From Dentipellis sp. KUC8613 (lineage: Eukaryota; Basidiomycota; Agaricomycetes; Russulales; Hericiaceae): a stretch of 64,000 bases of DNA. The notes beneath the pieces are model-generated. The model was not told where the DNA came from. It ran no database searches and saw only the letters and a list, made by a program, of their open reading frames with translations. Made by a program: the position numbers and the translations under genes. The number at the start of each line of letters is the position of its first letter. Positions within the stretch are counted from its first letter, which is position 1. Location of the stretch: positions 380,106-444,105 of the forward strand of contig NSJX01000011.1 of NCBI GenBank assembly GCA_002286715.1, given 5' to 3'. Below, one piece after another: positions 10,817-23,400 of this stretch.

Positions 10817-12235
10817 ATGGCGGCCGTCACGGTCGCGATAAACGAAGCAGACCCCCCTACATTACGTGCAACTTTGCAGACCCCTGCACACGTATCTGCT
10901 CTTTCATGCACCAAGTCAGGCCACCTATGTGTCGGGTCAGGTCGGTAGTAGAATATCTTCGCCTCGAACAAGCTGCGTCTAAACAATTCTCTACGCCTAG
11001 ATGATGGGAGTATACGCGTCTATCATCCGCCTGAAACGCGGGTTGTAAAAGCTATTCGAGGGCTGGGGGCAGAAGTCTCATGCGTCGCGTGCGTAGAGAC
11101 GAACCCCGGCGGTTTGGGGCAGGCCTGGGTAGCGTTTGGACGCCGTGTAAGAATTGTCCGCCTTTTTTGAAGGATGATAAGATTAAACATTCGCAGATAT
11201 CTCTCTTCGACCTCGACAGTCCCAAATTAATACTGTCTTCTGGTGACTCTTTGCACACATTAGTCATTGGAGAAGACGATGACGACGTGCTGAATGAGGT
11301 GGGTCTATGTATCTGCGCGCGCTGAGGCTGCCACCGCTGAAACCGTCTAGTCAGGTCACCGTGAATAAAGATCAAAAGACCCTTGCTTTTTCCACAGACA
11401 GTGGTGCTGTCGGAGTCGTGGATCTTCAAAACTACAACATCACAAGGATGAAGTCTCGACACACCAGTGTAAATCACGCGGGATTTCACAGCTGAAAATA
11501 TCTGACATCCTCTCTTTGGCATATGTAGGTGTGTGGTACGGTTCACTTCATACCAGATCGCCCCAGTGAACTCGTGAGCGGCGGGTACGATTCGGCCCTC
11601 CTCCATTTCGATTTCAAACAGTGCAACACGCTATCGCGGTATGACTTCAGTGAGATCGACTATTTATCTGGTTACAATCAGATGGAAGTTAACACGAAAT
11701 AGCACCAATACCCCAAGCGTCTGGCGTTTCACTTTCGCCACCCTTCGTCCTATCCTGCGCCGTATCCACCTCTGGTCTGATCGCTGTAGGCACGGCAGAC
11801 GGACAACTGTGGATTGGAGCGGGGGGTGAAAAGAGACCAGCCTCGTCCAACAAAAAGAAGAAGAAAAGCAGAAAATGGGAAGGGCTGAGAGCAGAAGAGA
11901 GTCGTGCTTTCAAGATCGCCGAGGGTCCCGTCGTAGCTGTGTAAGCCCCTTCCGTCTTGTTCGGTGATCACAACGCTTGAAATGGTTCATGTAGTGCCTT
12001 CGTCAAAGCTGAAGTTTTACTGACTTGTACCCTCCTGGGAACCCTGTCGCTTCACGCACTGTCAACATCCGATGAGGAGCCCACCAAATGGAAATTCGAG
12101 ACGCGCTGGACAACAGAAACGAAGAAGATATCAAAAGTGAACGCTCTAAACGTCCACGAGTCTTGGTCTGCGGTCGGAGGGTTCGACGTAGATGGTAAGG
12201 GTCTTGTAGAGATCTATAGTGTGAAGACGGAGTAG
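10817..12235 (+). CDS. WD40-repeat protein, WDR53-like, 361 aa
   Basis: Seven exons: 10817-10940, 11001-11146, 11197-11298, 11355-11468, 11529-11649, 11703-11940, 11995-12235, phases closing throughout. WD40 blades can be followed from SGHLCVGSDDGSIRVYHP through LAFSTDSGAVGVVDLQ and SELVSGGYDSALLHFD to GLIAVGTADGQLW. A Lys-rich loop (NKKKKKSRKWEG) interrupts the propeller near residue 250, as in animal WDR53. The order of segments matches WDR53, a presumed substrate adaptor for CUL4-DDB1 ligases, but the assignment rests on resemblance. The chosen ATG is the first in frame with the GSDDGS blade. Confidence 0.85.
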
Positions 12236-12743
12236 TGGCGTGGCTAGCGTCTCCGGATCTTTCAGTCAATGTCAACCCAACTTCTCTCTTTGAATCGAGC
12301 TCCTATGCCCGCAAACGGATATGCCGTGGTTCCTCGGCAGTGAGTACTTCTTCTGACCATGACATAGTGTCCTGCCCTAGTCCATGATGGGTTGCTGCGA
12401 ACCACCTGTCCATGATAGAGTGCCGTGAAATCCCACGTGATATGCCGAAGTGCGTTTCTCGTCGGGCTCATGAGTCGTCGTTCCTTATGCGACGAAGTCA
12501 AGCAACCCACGGTCAATTCGGGAATCGGTAATTACAAGGGACCGGCCCTTACTTCTTCTTGACTTGCAACATATTAGAGTTCCTGCCTCTACCGCATCGT
12601 GCTGCTTGCAAGCCTCGAATTGGTGTGGGTCCTGTCCTGTTTTCGTCGCTGGTGTTCATATCAACATCTTCCTTCCTTTTCAGCGCAGGCACGTGGCTCC
12701 AACTGGTCCTGTTAGGTGCATACAGCAGGACACAAGCGCCCGT
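12236..12743. other. Intergenic stretch, no supported gene
   Basis: A minus-strand frame at 12262-12516 and a plus-strand frame entering from 12564 have no domains; the latter is in frame with the MFS gene but contains leader-like sequence. Probably the WD40 3' UTR and the transporter promoter. Confidence 0.45.
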
Positions 12744-15079
12744 ATGGCACAGGTTCAAGATGTGAAAAGTAATGGCCGCGAGGTCGACGTCGAAGCTCAG
12801 GAATCGACCTGCGTGGTGCCACCAGAGTCCGATGCGAGGACAGAAAAGCACGTAGAAATCCGCACGGAAGGTAACGTCGTGCGTAACGTATCCCGAACAT
12901 CTGCGCGCAACTATCCTGGAAGTGGCACCGCAGACGATCCATACGTTGTCGAATGGGACATCGGTGATCCCGAGAATCCGTACAACTGGCCTTCGAAACG
13001 CAAATGGTTGATCACGTCGCAGGTGAGTGCTTGTTACCTACTTAGCTGAAAGCACGGACTTTGATGAGGTACTCTAGCTCGCGTTGGGCACTTTTACCGT
13101 TTCCTTCGCCAGTAGCTCATATAGTGGGGGTATCTCATTCTTGCGCCAGGATATTCCTATGTCTGAGGAGGTCGCCGTACTCGGAATCTCTCTTTATGTC
13201 ATTGGCTTTGCTCTAGGGTGCGTACGTTCGTCGTTCCATGAGCTCTCTTCTCACCCAGCAGTCTTTCAACGACGCCCCATGGATATAGTCCACTCCTTTT
13301 TGCTCCGCTGAGTGAGGTGAGCGTAGCCTTGTTGCCGCGTATTCTTCGGAAGACTGAATAATCATATTAAGATGTTTGGCCGAGTAAGCTCATCCCATGC
13401 TTTAGTAAATCCTTGCATGGTCGATGGCTTATTCATTTCTCAGCGCCGCGTATTCCTCTGCACATTCTCAATCTACACTATGTTTCACATGGGAGGTGCC
13501 CTTGCACACAATGTCGTCACAATCGTTATCACCCGCCTCTTGGCTGGGATATCAGGTTCCGCCCGTACGCTATCCTGGCTTCCTCGCCGGGGAACACCTT
13601 GTCTAATGCCGAAGGGTGTCTAGCCTTGACAAATGCGGGTGGTGCCATAGCTGACATCTTCACGGCTCGCGAACGAGGGTTTGCCACAGCACTGTACTCC
13701 ACTGCACCTTTCCTTGGACCCGGTGAGCGGTCGGGCCACAGGATCACAAGGATCTTTCTCGAGTTCGAGTATTGACATCTTTTACAGTAATGGGACCTAT
13801 CATTGGTGGTTATGTGTCCCAATCGCGACACATGGGTTGGAGGTGGTCCTTCTGGCTGATGTTTATCATCTCGGCTGTTAACCTTATATTTGGGGCTCTG
13901 GTGACACCTGAAACAGTAGGCTTGCACGCATGCATGAATTCAGTATATCTGCTGAGGGATAATGTCACCAGTACGGACCCGTGCTACTTCGCCGACGAGC
14001 ACGTCGCCTCCAGAAGGAAAGCGGGGATATCGAGCACTATGCCACTGCCTACGATCTCAGGCGCAATATGCCGTTCAGCGTATACATGAGGATCAATCTC
14101 ACCCGCCCATTCCGTGGGTTATTTTCTGGTCGCTTCTATGAAAGACTAACGAGTCCATTGAGCAGGTTTCTTGTTCACCGAGCCGATAGTCACACTCATG
14201 GCGTTCTACATCAGCGTTGCTTATGCCACCCTCTATGCTGAATTCTCCGCCTTCCCGATCGTATTCCAAGAACACCGTGGATTCAGTGCGGGTGAAGGTG
14301 GTTTGGCCTTCCTAGGTATTGGTGTCGGCGTAGTGCTCGGAACAGCAATGTCTCCTGTGCAAAACCGACTTTACTGGAAAGCAATGAGAGAAAGCCCATC
14401 GGGGCATGCACCTCCCGAAGCGTAAGTGGTAGAGAGAAACCCTACCATACACCACTGACTTCTCGATTTTGCTAGTCGGTTATATCTTGCCATCGTTGGT
14501 GGAACATCCCTGCCAGTCGGACTATTTTGGTTTGCATGGTATGTACGATGTATACCGCGTCCCCTGCGACGAGGGACTAAATATGCGCATTCATAGGACA
14601 ACAAATCCTTCTATACACTGGATCGTGCCAATCCTTGCTGGAATACCCATCGGGCTGGCGATTGCTCTCATTCTGCAATGCCTCAACGCGTACATGATGG
14701 ACGCCTACACGATCTACTTCGCAAGTGCCATCGCAGCAACGATCCTCCTGCGATCTCTGTTTGCTGCCGCGTTCCCTCTTTTCAGTCCGGTCATGTTCAA
14801 AGCACTCGGAGATGAATGGGCTTGCAGTATTTTTGGGTTCCTTGCATTGGCTTGCATGCCTGTCCCGCCTTTATTCTGGGTACGCTGCTCTTCATCAGAT
14901 GCCGGAGGATACTGATTGTTCTGTAGAAATATGGAAAAGCTATCCGGGCACGGTCTGCCTTTGCGTGGAAGGAGCCGGAGGATGAGAATCAGGGCTCAGA
15001 TACAGTTGCTACCTCCGAAGTAACGACGATAAGGGAACGAGAGAAAGACAAAGACTCCAGCCTCGATGCCCAGACATGA
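12744..15079 (+). CDS. MFS transporter, DHA1 family (polyamine/multidrug type), 567 aa
   Basis: Proton-driven exporter of the plasma membrane; the closest characterised fungal relatives are Tpo1-like polyamine and drug carriers. Twelve exons: 12744-13022, 13078-13217, 13289-13316, 13372-13383, 13444-13564, 13624-13722, 13788-13915, 13972-14113, 14166-14421, 14476-14538, 14597-14879, 14927-15079. The fourth exon is 12 nt and encodes MFGR. Family marks are DPENPYNWPSKRKW before TM1, GPLLFAPLSEMFGRR (motif A loop), PLTNAGGAIADIFTARERG, APFLGPVMGPIIGGYV (motif C) and the central loop RRRARRLQKESGD. Twelve hydrophobic segments are expected. The C-terminus is charged and cytosolic. Substrate cannot be read from sequence. 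Confidence 0.93.
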
Positions 15080-15235
15080 CTGGTTATGATAAGCGGTACA
15101 GCGCTATGCAAAGTAGCATTTAGGTAAGTCTATGCTATAGATTGCAACACTCAATGCTAACAGAGTCTAACAGTCGGCGTGTTCGCAACTAGCACAATGG
15201 CATTGTTAGCAGAACGATAGCACCATTTGACACAA

Positions 15236-18200
15236 CTAATCAGAAGCCTCCGGCCTTTTACGTTTGACTCCCTGCGGTGCACTCTCACCTACATTAGATT
15301 CCACAAGTTTTCTGTAGTGATCCACCTGCGAGAAAACAACGGGATGCATCCCACGCCGCATCCGACACCGGGCCTCTTTGGTAGAACGGTCCCCGCCAGT
15401 ATTCATCTCATAAGGGTTGAATAAGTTTTGCGAGCGTGTGAGGAGACACTGGTAGGTGCTCTCTTGCTCCGGGGTGATGACCTTGAAAGTCTCGTGATTG
15501 GCACCCGCAAACCAGATATCATAGGCGGTAAATGCCCTCGTATTGCCCCCATTTCCAATTTCTTCAAGCCGTGAGGAAGTACGCAGAGGAGTATCGTGAA
15601 AATGAATGGCCGACTTCTTCGAGGCAAGTGCAAAGACCATACGGATGACGGGAAGAGGTTCTGCAACGTCCTCGGAGAATAAGCCTACGTCGAAAGGACT
15701 CATACCATCGAACAGAGAAGACCGGACTGTGTCGGTGAACGATGGGTCGTTCTTGACCTGGATCAAGATAGCAGAGATATTTTTCTTGAGGGAATTGTTC
15801 TTGAAGAGGATGGGGATCACGATGTCGACACCTCGCTGGTTGTTCGCACAGATCACGGCTGCGCCGCGGGAGAGAATCATCCACAGATACTCCTGATTAA
15901 TGACATCAAAGTCGTACACTTTGATCAAGTGGTTGAACCAGATGTCTGCACCCTCGAAAGCCTTCTCGAGGCGCTTGTTCTGGTCGGCCAAAGTTCGGTA
16001 TTTTGCTGGATACATCCTTGACAAAGATGCATGTCCCCCGACACCGAGCTCACAAAGGAAGTCGACTACAGAGACGACGCGAGCGCGACCATCATCTTCA
16101 AGTGAATGGGGGAAAGAGAGGCGTGATTTGACGGCGGCGTCCCGAGCAGCGAGGACGAGAAGTGATGCGATGAACTCCCCTCTTTCGCCGCTGTTGAGGT
16201 AGGAGCCGTCAATATGCGACAGAAGTGCTTCCGGGACATCCCAGCCATCCATAGCTCTAAAAGCAGCTTCGGCGAGGAGAGGCTCGGAAGGGGCTATGGT
16301 GACGATATCCTGGAAGCCTTCCGAGGCGGAAAGACAGAGTCGCATGTGGCGTCCAACTTGTGTACGTTCTTTCTCTCGATGTTGCCAACTTGTCGCACGA
16401 AAGTCCACACCCAGTCGCACCGCCAAGCATGCCAATTTTTGATCCTCGGTAAGAAGTTCAGTACGCTGAACAGACCCGGCCAACAGCTTAACGGAAGCAA
16501 AAGAGATGATCTCCTTGCGGACACTTTCGTCGCCGTCGTCGTAGTGAGTAGGGAACCTAAGGTATGCGTATAAGTACGGATATGAGACACAGGTTAGCAG
16601 TCAAACTCACAGGGCACGGCCAAGATGGGCGATGTGATAGGTCGACGCAAGGCGCCCCAGATGCCACGTCCCGTCCTCGCTGATTCGTTCAGCAAAGTCG
16701 TCAAATCCTACCTCGGTGATGGGCTCAAATAAGTCATGATCAAGGAGCCTGATACGATTGGAAGGGTCAAAATCATGATGCGGAGAGAATGGACGGAATT
16801 TCCCAGCTGTCGAAAGAAATATAGCAAAGAATGGCATCTTGTTTATGGCACGAAGCCCTCGGCATAGTTCTGAGAAACGAGTCCAGGATTTGTACTTGAT
16901 CGGCTCTGTGAGTGAGTGTGCTTCATCGAAGGAAAGCACAAGTAGAGGGCCATCCAATAGTCCGGTGGGGTCGAGGAATTTGGAGAGATTCTTGCTAGCT
17001 GTGATGGTATCCTGATCTGTGCCGCGAATATATCAGGGGATGTCCCGAACTATCCAAATTAGATGGTATACATAGTTCCACCGCGGAATACTTCAAGATA
17101 TTCAGAATGTACAGCTGCTGGAATTGAGGCAACACGAACCTTGTCAGCTGTTTTCATGACGTCGGCGTCAAAGTTTTGACGATAGCTGCCATATCTGTGT
17201 TTCTCAAATCCATCGACACCGACGCCAGCTTCGAGGACAGTCTCGGTCATTCTGCGCCTAAATTCTGCAGCCAACATAGACACACGACGGAGGACGAGCT
17301 CCGTGATCTCTCCAGAAGTTTGAGTGCCATCTTGCATACGCGATTCTATCATATCGTTGGATAAGATATTTGCTATCAATTGTCGTCGGTACGATGGGTG
17401 ACTGTGTACACGTCGAGAAAAATGGAGTGACATACAGTTTTCTTGGATGGGGCTCAAACGCTTCTGTGTTTCAACCATGAGGCTGAAAAGGAAGGCTTGA
17501 TAGTGCTTCTGCAGCTCATTCTGGAGCTGGACACTGTCGTCAAACCTGAGCCAATCCCGGAGCCTTTTATCATCAGCGGGCGGATACGATATTGCTAGAC
17601 ATAAGATTAAAATACAATCATGAGGAGAAGTGTAGTAGTTACAAAACTCGCTATGGTCTTGAAGGTTGATCGGAATGCAGACGATGCGCTTGGCCAATTC
17701 GTCAATCTGACGGGACTTGCCTGTTCCCGATGACTGAACGAAAGCAGCATATCGTGCATAAGGCCCTGGTCCGGAACCGGGCGGCTTACAGTAGCTCTTC
17801 AGCGTCTTGTACAAGACGTCTGCGGAATCTCCTCGAAACTCTCGAAACCACGATGCCACAGTCGCTGAGCACCATAGTCAGCAAGAAAAACCAGTAGGTT
17901 AGAAAAAGACGGGGACACAGACCATTGTAGGATGGTTGATCGACGTGAAAGTGGGTAGGCGTATCTTCAATTTTGCCTTGGAGATACTCTATTATCGACC
18001 GTCAAGCAAACAGAAAGGCTGAAGCTACAAAGTTGACATACCTAGCGCGAAGACGCGGTCGAAGGACGGAGGAGTGGCCAAACAACAATCCAGAAGTAAC
18101 CGTATGAATTCCGGGTGCTCCTTCGTTAGGACTTCATATGTACTATATGGATCCTCATCATCGTCGGGACAGTACCTCCTGTCCAGTTCTCCCAGTCGAA

Positions 18201-18345
18201 CGATCCTACGAAAAATGGGAAGCAAGGTTGAGTACAAGCCATACTTGTTGCCGTCGTCGACTTTGAAAGCTGCCGATTTGAAGTAATCTAGATGGCGCTT
18301 GGACGCTTGGACGATGGTGTTATTGAGTTGTTCGTAGTCGGTCAT
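15236..18345 (-). CDS. Large P-loop ATPase fused to a putative PD-(D/E)xK-like nuclease, 922 aa
   Basis: Seven exons: 18345-18042, 17988-17923, 17864-17643, 17594-17436, 17372-17082, 17016-16611, 16556-15236. A Walker A-like SSGTGKSR lies at residues 169-175, preceded by SGPGPYARYAAFVQ, and a Walker B-like LLVLSFDEAH at about 372-381. The C-terminal half contains QRGVDIVIPILF (Asp727), a short loop, then AILIQVKN (Gln749, Lys751). That spacing matches the D...(E/Q)xK core of the restriction-endonuclease fold. To my knowledge, ATPases of this style are expanded in Agaricomycetes, and ATPase plus REase-fold fusions have been described among Crinkler/RHS-type proteins. Assignment to that class is my inference. 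A KRKRPE run near the C-terminus could be a nuclear localisation signal. No signal peptide. The gene is divergent from the 425-aa orphan. Confidence 0.8.
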
Positions 18346-18594
18346 CGTGAGTCGGCAAGCATACTATATAGCTGAAGTCATGGTAAGTATGGCCCTAAAC
18401 TTGAAGTTATTGGCGAGTAATTAAACGGAAGTGAGGTAGCTTACATAAGGTGGTTCAAGTAGCGACTGAGGCTGACCTGTTCTCGCTCAAGGCGCGTCCC
18501 GGTTCCGCCATTCCCAACACTCCTTCGTTTCTTCCAACCCGGCAGCTGTATTTCAGCATTCTCGACGCGTTTTTATCTTGTTGGACGCTCTGAC
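18346..18594. promoter_or_regulatory. Divergent promoter (ATPase-nuclease / 425-aa orphan)
   Basis: There are 249 bp between the two start codons. The region is unremarkable in composition and no clear TATA box was identified. Confidence 0.5.
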
Positions 18595-19872
18595 ATGCTA
18601 CGCACACACTCTTTTCATTCTCATTATGAGCCACCGACTGACGGCTTGCTCGTTCCACCACCGACGAGCGTAATTGCTCCGGATTTCCAAATGCCAAACG
18701 TCGTCGTACACCCACCGGAAGAAGAGATGGACGAGATTGAGCCATGCACTGTCTTCAACGCAGCCGAAGCCGAAGCCGAGCCAATGGCCGTCTTTACGAC
18801 GCCGGAGATGGGTGTTCTCGAGGCCAGGCTAGACGTCTGGCAGCAGGTGGTCCATCCCACCGTTGAGCATGCGCCAGTCTTTTCCCGCTCGTCGACACAG
18901 GAGAGCGACATAATCATGCCTCGGCGTGGCTCGTTCCATCATGGCCGGCCGCCAAGTCCTCTGGGCATCTTTACGGAGGATGGGAGTAGTTCCAAGCGGA
19001 TGAAAGAGGACGAGGATGTCATTGAGGTCGTAAAGGTGCGACGGGCGGATGGTATGCGCGACGTGCGCGAGACTCAGGAGTCGGCCCCCAACCTGAAGAA
19101 GAACAAGACCTTCAAAGCTCGAGCTACGCAGGCATTCCGGTCCATCAGGAACGTTGGGAAAGCGTCTCGCAAGGTGGCTGTCCAGGACGTATTTGATGCC
19201 AAGGCACCTGGTTCTGCGGAGTGCTCGGGAGCTGGGAACACTGTACCGAGGCCGAACACTCCCAACCTGACCCGCCGGAAGTCACGGCCTCTTTCCCAGA
19301 TGTTCACCCTATCCCAAGCTAAGCCAACGTTCGCGGAAGAGCACGACTCCCCGCAAACTAACTCCACTATGTCGTCCTTCGCATCCATTCGCCGCACGTC
19401 GTCATTCAGCGATACCCCCTCTCATGATACTCTTCGACCACCTGTGGACGAGATGGGTCGTCCGTCATCACCTAGCCTCTCTACCAAGAGCAAGACGACC
19501 CGGCGCTTTTCCTTCCTCAACCTGCACAATATCTTCTCTGACCCTACCTCTCCTTTGCCGCCCATCAACACAGCCCTTGGCCGAACAAGCGATTCTCTTC
19601 CTTCGTCCGTGGAACCCGAGACACCTGTGGATGATGTCGATCCTCGGCATTTCACCCCACCAACCGTCCAGTCCTTGGATATCAACATGGGTGAGCGGCT
19701 TTCCGAGAGCCAGGAGAGTCAGACTAGCAGCCGCAAGGAGTCAACCAGCCTCGACCACGCCACAAATTTTGCTAGACCCAGAGACTTCGAGTTCGAGATG
19801 CGGCTCGATTCTCTTCACTTTGATTCTTTGAGTTTCGATCCAGATACATTCGACGTTGATGTGGATCTTTGA
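18595..19872 (+). CDS. Disordered hypothetical protein, 425 aa, intronless
   Basis: A single uninterrupted frame, unusual in this intron-rich window. No enzymatic domain is recognised. The N-terminal third is acidic with a repeated AEAEAEP run. The middle has a basic helix-like segment near residues 163-195 (KKNKTFKARATQAF, then SIRNVGKASRKVA). The C-terminal half is rich in Ser, Thr and Pro with repeated R-R-x-S type sites such as TRRKSRPLSQ, IRRTSSFSD and TRRFSFLN, which look like kinase or 14-3-3 sites. The tail is acidic with DFEFEMRLDSLHFDSLSFD. The composition suggests a regulatory or scaffold protein; no function is claimed. Confidence 0.75.
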   Translation: MLRTHSFHSHYEPPTDGLLVPPPTSVIAPDFQMPNVVVHPPEEEMDEIEPCTVFNAAEAEAEPMAVFTTPEMGVLEARLDVWQQVVHPTVEHAPVFSRSSTQESDIIMPRRGSFHHGRPPSPLGIFTEDGSSSKRMKEDEDVIEVVKVRRADGMRDVRETQESAPNLKKNKTFKARATQAFRSIRNVGKASRKVAVQDVFDAKAPGSAECSGAGNTVPRPNTPNLTRRKSRPLSQMFTLSQAKPTFAEEHDSPQTNSTMSSFASIRRTSSFSDTPSHDTLRPPVDEMGRPSSPSLSTKSKTTRRFSFLNLHNIFSDPTSPLPPINTALGRTSDSLPSSVEPETPVDDVDPRHFTPPTVQSLDINMGERLSESQESQTSSRKESTSLDHATNFARPRDFEFEMRLDSLHFDSLSFDPDTFDVDVDL

Positions 19873-20473
19873 TTCTTCTCGTGAGCATATACGTGCATCC
19901 TCGATTATTCCATTACGTCGTTACTTTCGCATGGCCGTCCTCTTCGGTTCCCGGTCCTCATCTAGCTTCCAGCATCCCCCACTTCGCATCGTCGCACGTA
20001 CGTATTTATAACCCGCAATGTTGTCGGACCCAGTGATACCTATCTTGCCCCACTCCATCACCCCAAAGCCGCATTCCGCATTCCGCTACCATCTAGTTTC
20101 GCCTGCTCTTCATGATGTTCATGTTATCGTTACGTTCTGTCGTCGTTATCCATCGTTTATACCTCGTAGAGCGTTTGCTCATTTCTCATTGCTTGCCTTT
20201 TAGGATCTTCATCTCCATACATGCACCGTACACACGCTCTGCGGTTGACCCGCTGAAACTCTGAATTTCAGACATCTATCGTCTAGTTCTCTTTATCGTC
20301 GTGCAGTTAGCTCATCTCTGATTCGTTCTATCGCTCCATAAATTAGTCAAAATCATTCATTCGACAGGCTGCAAGCATTTGCGAGTGGACGACGGGAGGC
20401 CATGAACTATCAATCTATGAAATTGTCCGTATTCATGCTATCCCCACATGTCATCATCGTATCCATTGCTGCC
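19873..20473. other. Intergenic stretch, no supported gene
   Basis: A 600-bp AT- and pyrimidine-rich spacer between convergent stop codons. Only short frames without domains. Presumed 3' UTRs. Confidence 0.5.
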
Positions 20474-23400
20474 TCAGTACTTCTCGGATAGGACTGAAAG
20501 AAAACCATGAGTGGTTACGCAAAATCATAAGGGCGAAGTGATACGTACTCAATGTAATCAGCGACGTCCATCCAGTGAAAGGATGGCTGGATCGAGGAAT
20601 CGTCGTAGGTTAGTTGAGCACGACAGTGAAGCGGTCGCAAGAACACGAACCTCCGCTTTCCCTCACCCGTCGTTGCATCGTACTGTTCCCATACGTAGCC
20701 CGTGCGCTCATATTCCTAGGCGAGCGTTAACGATTGCAGGCATGACGCGTAGTTCTGAACTCACTTTGTGAACGTTGTCGATGACGTTTTGACGCAGCTC
20801 TTTGTAGATCTTCTGCGCCTGAGCCTGGTATGGGCCTTCTTCAGCGGCATATTTCTGCGTATAAGCAAAATAAGGTTGTTGGCACAAGATACGTGAAGGA
20901 GGTCAGCATACAGTATGCAGGGCACTCAGCACCAGATAGTTCATCTGCATCCAGATAGGGCCTTTCCAATAGTTTTCGCCTTGCCCGAATTCGGGATGAG
21001 ACGCTGACAAGCTCCTGATTCCATAAGACGACCAGAGGTGGTTGGGGTCGCTGACGAGGTCGAGGATGGCACCGAGATGCGGCGAGTCGGAAGGCAGGAG
21101 AGACAGCATAAAAGGGAACAGGGACAGGTAGCCACGATGGCAGACGTGGTATGATTCATCTAGGTTGGCAAGGGTCAGCACCGGTGAAGCGCATAGCATA
21201 CTTACAGTCATATCTACCTTCGTCGTTGACATTAGCATCGCAATACATCTGCTCTTCTTCATCCCAGTGTAGATCTATGTCGGGAGATCAGACCAATTCA
21301 CGAGAAGAACGGTGATAAGAGGTACCGTCGATATTAGCGATGATAGCTTTCTCCACCTCCAGGAAGTAGGTCTTGTCCTCCTCTTCCCCAACGTACTCAG
21401 CAATCTCGCGCATAGTCCGCGAGAAGAAGGCCATCCACGAAATGAGGTCGAGATGCAGCTCTCCAGCATGCGGCGGTCCGCGTGGGTAATCGTCCATGCC
21501 GCTGGTGAGGACGTGCTGTTCAGAACGCCCACGCCATCTGTACGCTTCTGTGCGCGAGCGAGCCTTGCGTGCATACTGTTTCAACTGACCCCTTTGAGTG
21601 CGCCTGAACCAGTCGTAGTGGCGCTTGAGAGGCTTGTAAATGGATTTCAGGAAGGAAAGACCGAGCTCTTGGTCTTCGAGGTAACGGCTGCCGGCTGTAG
21701 ACGGAGAAGAGGAAAGGGGGACTTGAGAACCGCCCACGCCGAAGTCCATGCCAAGGTCCTGGCTACTTGGGCCACCTGCAGCCTTGAGGCGACGGATGTA
21801 AGCCGTCACGGCCATAGTTAGAGTGGGAGGGTTGGCGTAGGAGGGGACCTGCGTCTGGAATTGTTCAGGCACCTGCATAATATTTCACAACATTAGCATC
21901 AAATAGTAAAGGCATGTCCAAGAAGCGACTCGCCTTGCTCCTGGCCTCTTCGCCAAGAATCTGCTCACGAGCAACCCAGCCATCCTCGTCAATGAGATTG
22001 ATCCAGTCTCTCAAGATTTCAAGGCTGGCAAAATTTGAGTACAATGTCCTGGTCGAGATACACGAGCGCTGACCTCAGATCATTGTCCCATTCTCCGATG
22101 TGAAGCAGGTGGAACCCTTCATCCCTAGTCTGAATGAGATGGAGAGCGACGTACATGATCGTCATACTCACCAATAGAACCCTCTCGGGAAAAAGCTGCG
22201 GCTTGGAGTAGCAGTCAGAAGTTCTCTTGCTTCAGTGAGCCTAGCACCCTTCTCTTCCTTGTCCTTCACTTCTTCGTCACCTTCAGCGGCATAGCTGTCG
22301 TCATCGTCCCACTCATACGAGAACGATCGGTCCACGATTGACTGGCCGTAGAAATATCCGACGCCGCCGATGAGGTTGGATGTCACGGCCTGCGAGAAAT
22401 CTTCCAAAGACTTTTGCTTAGGCGATTCTGGAACGGGGAAAACAGTCTTGAAGCGCTCTGTGAAAGCTTTGCTGAGGGCGGGAATGCCCTCATCGAGCGT
22501 GGTTGCTGGGGAGACATATGAGCACGGAGACCCACTCCAGATTTTGGGATCATGGGCGTACAGGATAGCTTCTGCTTTGCGCTTTTGCTCTCAAAGAATA
22601 CATCAAATTGGAACTTGCCGTCAAACGTCTTCTGAACAGCATAGAGATTGCTTCCAGAAAGGGCCGAGTCCGACAATTGCAGCACGAATGCAGGATCAGG
22701 GCTACCTCCTACACCGGACTGATAAGAGGGGAGGATCTCCTTTGCATGCTGTAGGACATTTTGCAAAATAACCTCTGGGAGTGAAATAGTTCGTCGACGT
22801 GACTATTGCGAAGCGCAACAGTGCATACCTTTGGCTTGCCAGATGTTGCCAGGCGGGACGCGGAATCCGGCGTAGTGAGTCTTGCCAATGCGGTCCGCAA
22901 ATGCTTCGGCGTAGACACCGTTTTTGATCAACTCATTGTCCGGACCTGAAGAAACAGATAAGCGGCTTCATGGACGGATGTGAGCAGTGGTCTGTACCGT
23001 CAACAATTCGGATGGTGAACTCGTCCAGTTCCGTGCTGCTTCCACTGAATTCGACCGGACCCTCAAGACCCTAGGGCCGCATATGAGGCTGATATATGGA
23101 ATGAGAGGTTCTGCATAACGCACGTTCTCATTCTCATCCGTCTCCATCTCGAGACCTCCAAATCCTTCCAGCCCCGAATAGAAGATGAAGGATGTTCGTG
23201 TAGGCATGTCTAAACAGTCTTTTAGCATATGTACGCATTGAGACGTTAAGCAGGACAAACTTGGGTCGAGCGGCTCTCCCTTAATCCGAGCTGCCCAGCT
23301 ACCTCCGTGCCGTCCGCCAGGGACCTTGAGTAGCTCCGTTGTAACTTTGACATTATTAGGCGTATCCTTCAACACTTGTATACCACCTTCACGTGCATCG

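Noticed and set aside
12262..12516. Minus-strand 84-codon frame between the WD40 and DHA1 genes
   Set aside because: No domain and no supporting splice signals; lies in promoter-like sequence.
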